Origin: a virus
Length of the DNA: 20,280 bases
IMG/VR virus record: IMGVR_UViG_3300032053_017072
Span: 1-20,280 of that record
Direction: 5' to 3' (one strand)
In this document: piece by piece, positions 15,598-20,280 of the stretch
Layout of the letters: every line of letters starts with the position of its first letter
Numbering within the stretch: position 1 is the first letter of the stretch
Position numbers and translations under genes: made by a program
Notes under the pieces: model-generated
The model's input: the letters and a program-made list of their open reading frames with translations, nothing else
What the model was told of the DNA's origin: nothing
Databases searched by the model: none

Positions 15598-15609
15598 GGT
15601 CAACCTCCA

Positions 15610-15622
15610 TTTACGGCGTAAA
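15610..15622. promoter_or_regulatory. Palindrome upstream of the SNF2 gene, possible operator
   Basis: TTTACGGCGTAAA is a perfect inverted repeat with 6-bp arms around one base. It lies 12 nt upstream of the SNF2 start codon, within the divergent promoter region. A repressor site or a small transcript hairpin are both possible. The sequence alone does not decide. Confidence 0.3.
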
Positions 15623-15645
15623 CGTCATTCAGCGCAAGTTATTTC

Positions 15646-15674
15646 TTGCACTCAGCGACGGAGAATACTATTAT
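15646..15674 (+). promoter_or_regulatory. Candidate promoter for the portal gene
   Basis: TTGCAC (15646-15651), a 17-bp spacer and TATTAT (15669-15674, 5/6 to the -10 consensus) predict a start near 15681, just ahead of AGGAG (15691-15695) and the ATG at 15701. The -35 match is weak (3/6) and is partly covered by an inverted repeat GCAAG/CTTGC (15634-15649). Recognition by the phage's own sigma factor is possible. Confidence 0.45.
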
Positions 15675-15700
15675 TTTCGAAAGCGTAGCGAGGAGCGTCT

Positions 15701-17476
15701 ATGTCCCAATTCCCCGATGATTCCTTTGATCTGATTGGGCGAAGCATCCAGCACCCCAACCCGCTCTTCGACTTCCTGACGACTTTTGCGCCCAGGAAGC
15801 TGAAGACGCTCTTTCAGTACTGCGAATACCTCTACTACAATTGCCCGCAGATATTCGCAGCGCTGAACAAGTTCGCGGTTTACCCGGTCACAGACCTCAA
15901 GCTCGAAACGGACAACCCGACGCTGCGTGTAAAGTACAAGCGTCTGCTGGAAGACACCCTGCACCTAAAGAACATCCTCATCAAGACCAGCATCGACCGC
16001 TACGTGTACGGCAATTCCTTCATCTCCATCTACTTTCCGTTCCGGCGCTTCCTGACTTGTCCGAAGTGCGGTGAGAGCCACAACATCAAGTTCCTCGACT
16101 ACAAATTCCGCGCCAACCACAAGCGGGCCGAATTCAAGTTCCACTGCGGCCAGTGCAACAAGAGCGTCGTCGCGCTCGTGGAAGATAAAAAGATCAAGAT
16201 GCCCGCTGGCATCAACATCATTCGGTGGGACCCCAAGCACATCGAGATTGAGCACAACCAGCTCACTAACGAGAGCGTGTACTACCACTCGGTTCTTCCG
16301 GAGATTCAGGATCGGATCCGCAAGGGCGACAGGCACATCCTGAACACCACCCCACTGTCGTTCATCTACACCGTCGCCCAGAAGAAGCTCTTCAAATTCC
16401 TTCCAGGGCACCTGTACCACATGAAGGCCGACGCACCGGCCGGCATAGACCCGCGCTGGGGTCTGCCGCCCATCACGGCGACCATCAAGCAGTTCTACTA
16501 CGTCGCGGTTCTTCGCAAGGCGAACGAGGCAATCGCCCTGGAGCACACCATCCCCTTCCGCGTGTTGCACCCCGAGATGCCTACCGCTTCGTCGGACCCG
16601 ACCATCACGATTTCCATCGCAAACTGGATCGCTGAAACCAAGATGAACCTCAAGGCGTGGCGCAAAGACCCGCTGCACCTGATGTTCAGCCCGATTCCCG
16701 TGGGCGTCACTCAGATCGGTGGCCAGGGCCGAGCGCTTATGGTCACCGGCGAGATCACCGAGGCCGAGAACAACATCATCGCCTCGCTAGGCATCCCTCG
16801 CGAGTTCATCTACGGTGGCCTGTCGGCAACTGGTGGTGGCGTAACCCTGCGCATGCTCGAAAACCAGCTCCTGAACGACACCACGCATCTCATCGACGAA
16901 GCACAGTGGATTTCTGACCAGTGTGGGAAGTTCATGGGATGGTCGTCTATCAATCTGGACCTGGAACCCTTCAAGCTGGTCGACGACGTGCAGCAGAAGA
17001 TGATGCTGCTCCAGGCCAACCAGGTGGCCGGCGGCACTCTCTTCTCCAACACATCGTTGGCTAGCATGTTCGGTCGTGACCTCAAGCAGGAGCGAGACCA
17101 GCGTATGCAAGAACAGATCGATGAGCAGGGCTTCCAAACCGAGCTGCAGAGAAAGCTACAAGAAGGGCAGCAGAACCTTGCCGATCAGGCGCGCAGCGCC
17201 ACGGCGGCCGGACAACCTCAGCAGTACGACCAGCAACAGGTCATGGGGCAAGCCAGCCAGATTGCCCAGCAGCTTCTGTCAATGGACCCCGGAAGTAAGC
17301 GCAGCCAGCTACACGAACTGCAGATGGAAGACGCAGTCATGTACGCCTGCGTTGTCCAGGCGCTTGAGCAGATACAGACCAGCCAAGAGGCCCAGGCCAA
17401 GGCTATGGCGATGCAGCAGGGTGGTGCACCTGCGCCGGGCGGCAACGGTGGCGGTGGCGCCCCGAGAGGAATGTAA
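15701..17476 (+). CDS. Phage portal protein with internal zinc ribbon
   Basis: A 591-aa portal protein, the dodecameric ring at the capsid vertex through which DNA is packaged. Portal-like features are the N-terminal helical part, SIDRYVYGNSFISIYFP near 97-113, GIDPRWGLPPITATIKQFYY, ITEAENNIIASLGIPREFIYGG and a Gln-rich helical C-terminus ending in a Gly-rich tail. Unusually, a zinc ribbon with CPKC (C120, C123) and CGQC (C149, C152) is inserted in the N-terminal third. The ATG has AGGAG 5 nt upstream. The stop overlaps the next start as TAATG. A terminase is expected nearby but is not in the window. The call rests on overall pattern and length, since portals share little sequence identity. 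Confidence 0.85.
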   Translation: MSQFPDDSFDLIGRSIQHPNPLFDFLTTFAPRKLKTLFQYCEYLYYNCPQIFAALNKFAVYPVTDLKLETDNPTLRVKYKRLLEDTLHLKNILIKTSIDRYVYGNSFISIYFPFRRFLTCPKCGESHNIKFLDYKFRANHKRAEFKFHCGQCNKSVVALVEDKKIKMPAGINIIRWDPKHIEIEHNQLTNESVYYHSVLPEIQDRIRKGDRHILNTTPLSFIYTVAQKKLFKFLPGHLYHMKADAPAGIDPRWGLPPITATIKQFYYVAVLRKANEAIALEHTIPFRVLHPEMPTASSDPTITISIANWIAETKMNLKAWRKDPLHLMFSPIPVGVTQIGGQGRALMVTGEITEAENNIIASLGIPREFIYGGLSATGGGVTLRMLENQLLNDTTHLIDEAQWISDQCGKFMGWSSINLDLEPFKLVDDVQQKMMLLQANQVAGGTLFSNTSLASMFGRDLKQERDQRMQEQIDEQGFQTELQRKLQEGQQNLADQARSATAAGQPQQYDQQQVMGQASQIAQQLLSMDPGSKRSQLHELQMEDAVMYACVVQALEQIQTSQEAQAKAMAMQQGGAPAPGGNGGGGAPRGM

Positions 17477-17910
17477 TGCCCGACGAAAAGAACTACGCCG
17501 AAGACTTCGCCAATGCCATCCAAGGGCAGAAGCCCACGGCGCGGCGAGGACTGCCGCCACTTCATCCGCGCGAGGGTGACCGCTGGGTCAACCTGGCGAG
17601 CGAAAGCAAAAGTGTCGGACCAGAAGATACCGAGCCCGACAGCCCAAATCTGCTGGAACTGCCCAAAAACAAGAGGATGGTCGTGCGGTATCGGCAATTC
17701 AGCCTGACCGACCCGACTCAGGTCGCCGAACTCGAAGAAATCATGAACAACTGCGTTTCCAAACGCGGTTGGATTCTGGCTCGCGAAGAATGGGACATCG
17801 ACGCAAAGGGCAACAAGGTCGTTACCCTCAAATACATGGAAGTCCTCGACTTGGGAAAAAAGAAAGAAGAAGCCGGCGCAGGGTCACCCCCCACGCCGGC
17901 TTCTCCCTAG
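17476..17910 (+). CDS. Small protein of unknown function, coupled to portal
   Basis: A 144-aa protein. Its start codon shares one base with the portal stop (TAATG), so it is probably translated by ribosomes finishing the portal. The first ~65 residues are polar and Pro-rich and look disordered. Residues ~67-128 look like a compact alpha/beta domain (MVVRYRQFSL, then AELEEIMNNCVSKRGWIL, then a strand pair ending VTLKYMEVL). The tail is Lys/Glu- then Pro-rich. I do not recognise it. Position suggests a virion or head-assembly accessory. Its 3' end contains the terminator hairpin of the opposing gene pair. Confidence 0.75.
   Translation: MPDEKNYAEDFANAIQGQKPTARRGLPPLHPREGDRWVNLASESKSVGPEDTEPDSPNLLELPKNKRMVVRYRQFSLTDPTQVAELEEIMNNCVSKRGWILAREEWDIDAKGNKVVTLKYMEVLDLGKKKEEAGAGSPPTPASP
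17869..17903 (-). terminator. Terminator for the convergent leftward gene pair, embedded in the plus-strand gene
   Basis: A perfect 10-bp stem GAAGCCGGCG / CGCCGGCTTC closes a 15-nt loop. On the minus strand it is followed by TTCTTTCTTTTTTCCC, a clear U-rich tail; on the plus strand the stem is followed by TCCCTAG with no U-tract. It therefore acts chiefly on leftward transcripts from 18623, although it lies inside the coding sequence ending at 17910. Confidence 0.75.
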
Positions 17911-17913
17911 CCG

Positions 17914-18024
17914 TCAACCATCTTCGTCTTCTTCAGCTTCTCCGTCGTCGTCCTCTTCCAGCTCTGGATCGTGTTCTTCCTCGTCGTCGTCAACGACGGG
18001 GTCAAACTTGGTGATCCAGGTCAT
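17914..18024 (-). CDS. 36-residue highly acidic peptide
   Basis: The ATG at 18024 overlaps the TGA of the preceding gene (ATGA), implying coupled translation. The stop falls 3 nt short of the end of the convergent plus-strand gene. After MTWITKFDPVV, nearly all residues are Asp, Glu, Gly or Pro; 20 of 36 are acidic. Such extreme charge suggests DNA mimicry, a chaperone-like tail or binding to a basic partner, but none of these is shown. A longer in-frame extension upstream to 18246 lies over another gene and is rejected. Reality as a gene rests on the overlap and the tight fit. Confidence 0.6.
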   Translation of the reverse strand: MTWITKFDPVVDDDEEEHDPELEEDDDGEAEEDEDG

Positions 18025-18623
18025 TTCGAAGCCCCCTTCTCCTTCTTGGGGGTGAGAAGCGTAGACACTTGCGCTTTCTCGGCTGCGAAGCGATAGTCGA
18101 GCTCCTGCTGCTGCGCTTGGAGCTCCTTCACTTCGACAACCAGAGCCTCGAGCTTGCGCTGCGCCGCCCCTATCTGGGACTTCAAGCGGAGTTGCTCGCG
18201 CTCCAAATTCGTAACGACCTGGTGGCTGTCGGGGTTGACAACCCACACGACCTCCTGCCCCCGCCGGTCGCGCGTGCGCACGCGCAACTGGAATCCTGTG
18301 GCGTCAAAGTCCAGCAGGACCCCCCCGTGCCAGGGCATCTTTTCGACCTTGCCCTTCACCCAACGGGGCTTGTTCCGGAAGAAGACCTTGAAGTCCTGGT
18401 GAAGCGCCGCGCACTCCGTACGCCGCTGCTCCGCCCACGCCATCAGGTCTGCCCTTCGAGCTGCCTGTTCATCGGTCAGCGCGGCACCCTTTGGGTCTGC
18501 CAGCAGGATCGATACACGATCCTGTGCGTCCCGCCGCCTGAGCTCATCGAAAGGCTGCTCGAAGGGACGTACAGCGAAGACGGCCTCCAACAACGTATCG
18601 GCTACCTGCTCCAAGTTTTCCAT
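18021..18623 (-). CDS. Coiled-coil protein of unknown function
   Basis: A 200-aa protein. The N-terminal ~75 residues are charged helices. Residues ~76-135 look like a small beta domain (FKVFFRNKPRWVKGKVEK, GGVLLDFDATGFQLRVRT, EVVWVVNPD). Residues ~137-187 form a long coiled coil (LEREQLRLKSQIGAAQRKLE and onwards), with a Lys-rich end. AGGAGG stands 4 nt before the ATG, one of the strongest SD sequences here. It is the first gene of a two-gene leftward unit, divergent from the RNA polymerase beta gene. I do not recognise the family. A role tied to the polymerase or to virion assembly is conceivable only from position. Confidence 0.78.
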   Translation of the reverse strand: MENLEQVADTLLEAVFAVRPFEQPFDELRRRDAQDRVSILLADPKGAALTDEQAARRADLMAWAEQRRTECAALHQDFKVFFRNKPRWVKGKVEKMPWHGGVLLDFDATGFQLRVRTRDRRGQEVVWVVNPDSHQVVTNLEREQLRLKSQIGAAQRKLEALVVEVKELQAQQQELDYRFAAEKAQVSTLLTPKKEKGASK

Positions 18624-18661
18624 CTCGCCTCCTTTGTTTGGGGTAAAAAACTAAAAAGAAA

Positions 18662-18690
18662 TTGATAAACGGCTTCCTAGTTCTTATACC
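18662..18690 (+). promoter_or_regulatory. Candidate promoter for the RNA polymerase beta gene
   Basis: TTGATA (18662-18667, 5/6) and TATACC (18685-18690, 4/6) are spaced by 17 bp, giving a start near 18697 and a 5' leader of about 17 nt. An alternative -10, TATACT (18701-18706), has no matching -35 and would place the start within a base or two of the ATG at 18714, giving a leaderless mRNA. Confidence 0.4.
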
Positions 18691-18691
18691 A
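18683..18691 (-). promoter_or_regulatory. Candidate extended -10 for the leftward coiled-coil gene
   Basis: On the minus strand TGGTATAAG reads as an extended -10 (TG, one base, then TATAAG, 5/6). No convincing -35 stands 17 bp upstream. It overlaps the plus-strand -10 at 18685-18690, so firing in one direction may exclude the other. The predicted leader to the ATG at 18623 is about 50 nt. Confidence 0.35.
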
Positions 18692-18713
18692 GATTTGTCC
18701 TATACTTTCGGGC

Positions 18714-20280
18714 ATGGCGACCACGAAGGCAGAGCTCCCCCAAAACATCTTTTCAAGCGCTTCTCCTTGGCGGGAAAACATCCGGGACAAGGCCGTGGAG
18801 AGCATCAAAACGGCCTTTCCGTTCACCGGAAAGAAGTACACCGTCCAGGTTGAAAACGTCCGGGTGAAGCCCGCCGAGTACGGTCCCACTGATTTCAAGA
18901 AAGCGATGATGACGGCCAGGACGCTTTCGGAACCCATCAAGGGAACGTTGGTCCTGAAGGACGCCGGGGGAAAGACTCTGCAGAAGGTCCCCGACTTCAC
19001 CCTGGCTCAGCTACCCTACTATACACCGCATCACACGTTCCTCATCGAGGGCACGCCGCATGCGGTGAACAGCCAGCTTCGAATGAAGCCGGGCGTCTAT
19101 ACCCGCAAGAAGCGCAACGAGGAACTCGAGGCCCAGTTCAATACCATCGGGAACCCTTTCCGGATGACGATGGACCCGGAGAGCGGGCACTTTCACGTGG
19201 AGTATCAAACCTCGCGGATTCCGCTGTACCCCATCCTGAACAAGCTTGGGGTCTCCGACAAGGAGATCTCCGCGCACTGGAATCCACAACTGGTCGAGGC
19301 GAATCGTAACAAGTTTTCGAAAATAGACCAGCACTTCGACAAGCTGTATTCGAAAATCGTCCGCCCCAGCGAGGAGTCGACCGACAAGGTCGAAGCCGTG
19401 AATAAGGCTTTCGCGCGCACACAGCTAGATCCGGATGTTACAAAAGAACTCCTGGGCAAGTCGTTTACGCACGTGACGCCGGGTGCGTTGCTCGCGGCTT
19501 CGCAGAAGCTCCTGCGCGCCTACAACGACAAGCAAGACTTCGATGAGCGGGACAACCTGGCCTACAAGCGCATCATGGGGGTCGACGACTTCATCGCCGA
19601 GCGCATCAAGCTCGACGCCCGCGACCTGAAGCGCAAGGTCATGCTGAAGCTGGACTACGGCCAACCCGACCTGGAGAAGGCTATTCCAACTTCGCCGTTT
19701 ACCCGTGGCATCCGGAAGTTCCTGTCGACGTCGGCGCTGTCGGGGAGTCCGACCCAGATCAATCCGTTGGAGCTGATGGACGCTGCGACCAAGGTCACCT
19801 CGATGGGCGAAGGCGGAATATCGAGCGACCGTGCCGTCCCGACTGAAGCCCGCCACCTGCACGGCTCGCACCTGGGTGTCTTGGATCCCGTCCGAACCCC
19901 TGAGTCCTACCGCGCTGGCATCGAGCTGCGCACGGCGCTGTTCACCTCGCGAGACAAGCAGGGCAACATCTTCACGGCCCTGACCGACCGCGCCGGGAAG
20001 ACCCGCTACGTCCCCGTGAGCGAAGCTTCCAAAAAAGCCATCGCCTTCCCTGGTCAGGACATGCACGGGCGCATCAAGGTCGACGTCCTGCAGGCCGGCA
20101 AGCTGCGCTCGATTCCAGCGTCGCAGGTCGACTACATGGTGCCGAACGTCCATGGCATGTATACCGTCTCAACCAACCTGATTCCATTCCTGAACAGCAT
20201 CGACGGAAACCGAGCCGAGATGGGTTCGAAGATGGTAACGCAGGCGTTGCCCCTCAAGGACCCGGAGCCGCCGTTGGTTC
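18714..20280 (+). CDS. DNA-directed RNA polymerase beta subunit (RpoB-like), N-terminal part, cut by right edge
   Basis: The frame is open from the ATG at 18714 to the window end (522 residues so far). Matches to bacterial RpoB, in order, are: HHTFLIEGTPHAVNSQLRMKP (106-126) for the FIINGxERVVVSQLxRSPG segment; RIPLYPILNKLG (168-179); DNLAYKRI (280-287); the rifampicin-cluster counterpart ending SMGEGGI (363-369); TEARHLHGSHLGVLDPVRTPE (377-397); and VDYMVPN followed by NLIPFLNSIDGNRAEMGSKM. The final part equals about residue 690 of the E. coli protein, so roughly 165 residues of inserts are missing and this is a compact beta. The catalytic lysines lie beyond the edge. There is no clear SD. 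A beta' gene is expected downstream. Together with the sigma gene it points to a phage-owned multisubunit polymerase. Confidence 0.93.
   Translation, partial: MATTKAELPQNIFSSASPWRENIRDKAVESIKTAFPFTGKKYTVQVENVRVKPAEYGPTDFKKAMMTARTLSEPIKGTLVLKDAGGKTLQKVPDFTLAQLPYYTPHHTFLIEGTPHAVNSQLRMKPGVYTRKKRNEELEAQFNTIGNPFRMTMDPESGHFHVEYQTSRIPLYPILNKLGVSDKEISAHWNPQLVEANRNKFSKIDQHFDKLYSKIVRPSEESTDKVEAVNKAFARTQLDPDVTKELLGKSFTHVTPGALLAASQKLLRAYNDKQDFDERDNLAYKRIMGVDDFIAERIKLDARDLKRKVMLKLDYGQPDLEKAIPTSPFTRGIRKFLSTSALSGSPTQINPLELMDAATKVTSMGEGGISSDRAVPTEARHLHGSHLGVLDPVRTPESYRAGIELRTALFTSRDKQGNIFTALTDRAGKTRYVPVSEASKKAIAFPGQDMHGRIKVDVLQAGKLRSIPASQVDYMVPNVHGMYTVSTNLIPFLNSIDGNRAEMGSKMVTQALPLKDPEPPLV

Noticed and set aside
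17914-18246. 110-residue version of the acidic peptide gene
   Set aside because: The upstream part overlaps the coiled-coil gene in another frame and is Arg/Gly-rich noise. The coupled ATG at 18024 is the sensible start.
19425-20153. 242-codon minus-strand ORF opposite the RNA polymerase beta gene
   Set aside because: The plus frame carries conserved RpoB motifs across the same bases. The minus frame looks like a shadow.

Overview
The window reads as part of a tailed-phage genome, or a prophage or similar element. It carries a portal protein beside a complete replication and recombination set, genes are packed with 4-nt overlaps, and there are no ribosomal, tRNA or metabolic genes. Base composition looks moderately GC-rich by eye (not computed). 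The host cannot be named. Shine-Dalgarno (SD) sequences of the AGGAGG type and one near-consensus TTGACG-17 bp-TACTAT promoter suggest a bacterial host with ordinary sigma70-type signals.

Layout. (1) Positions 1-8521, minus strand: a zinc-binding, possibly ssDNA-binding protein with its own strong promoter and a hairpin terminator, then a Cas4/RecB-like nuclease, a primase fused to an ATPase/helicase, a family A DNA polymerase with a uracil-DNA-glycosylase-like N-terminus, and the start of an unknown gene cut by the left edge. (2) 8724-9590, plus strand: a lone sigma70-family factor. (3) 9610-15597, minus strand: SNF2-type helicase, endonuclease VII-like HNH protein, RNase H, an acidic unknown, a second Cas4/RecB-like nuclease, a zinc-ribbon protein, a small unknown and an orphan ParB. 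(4) 15701-17910, plus strand: portal protein with an internal zinc ribbon, and a coupled small gene. (5) 17914-18623, minus strand: a coiled-coil unknown and a coupled 36-residue acidic peptide. (6) 18714 to the right edge, plus strand: the N-terminal 522 residues of a multisubunit-type RNA polymerase beta subunit (RpoB-like).

The genes fit together as an early replication/recombination region read leftwards from host-like promoters, and a transcription/virion region read rightwards. The most notable point is that a sigma70-family factor and an RpoB-like beta subunit lie in the same 20 kb. The phage may therefore build its own multisubunit RNA polymerase with its own promoter specificity. The beta' gene would have to lie outside the window. 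The phage beta is compact and carries substitutions at the rifampicin-contact positions.

There is no gene-free stretch longer than 300 bases. The largest gap is 8522-8723, which holds divergent promoters. I saw no CRISPR array, tRNA, insertion sequence or attachment site.
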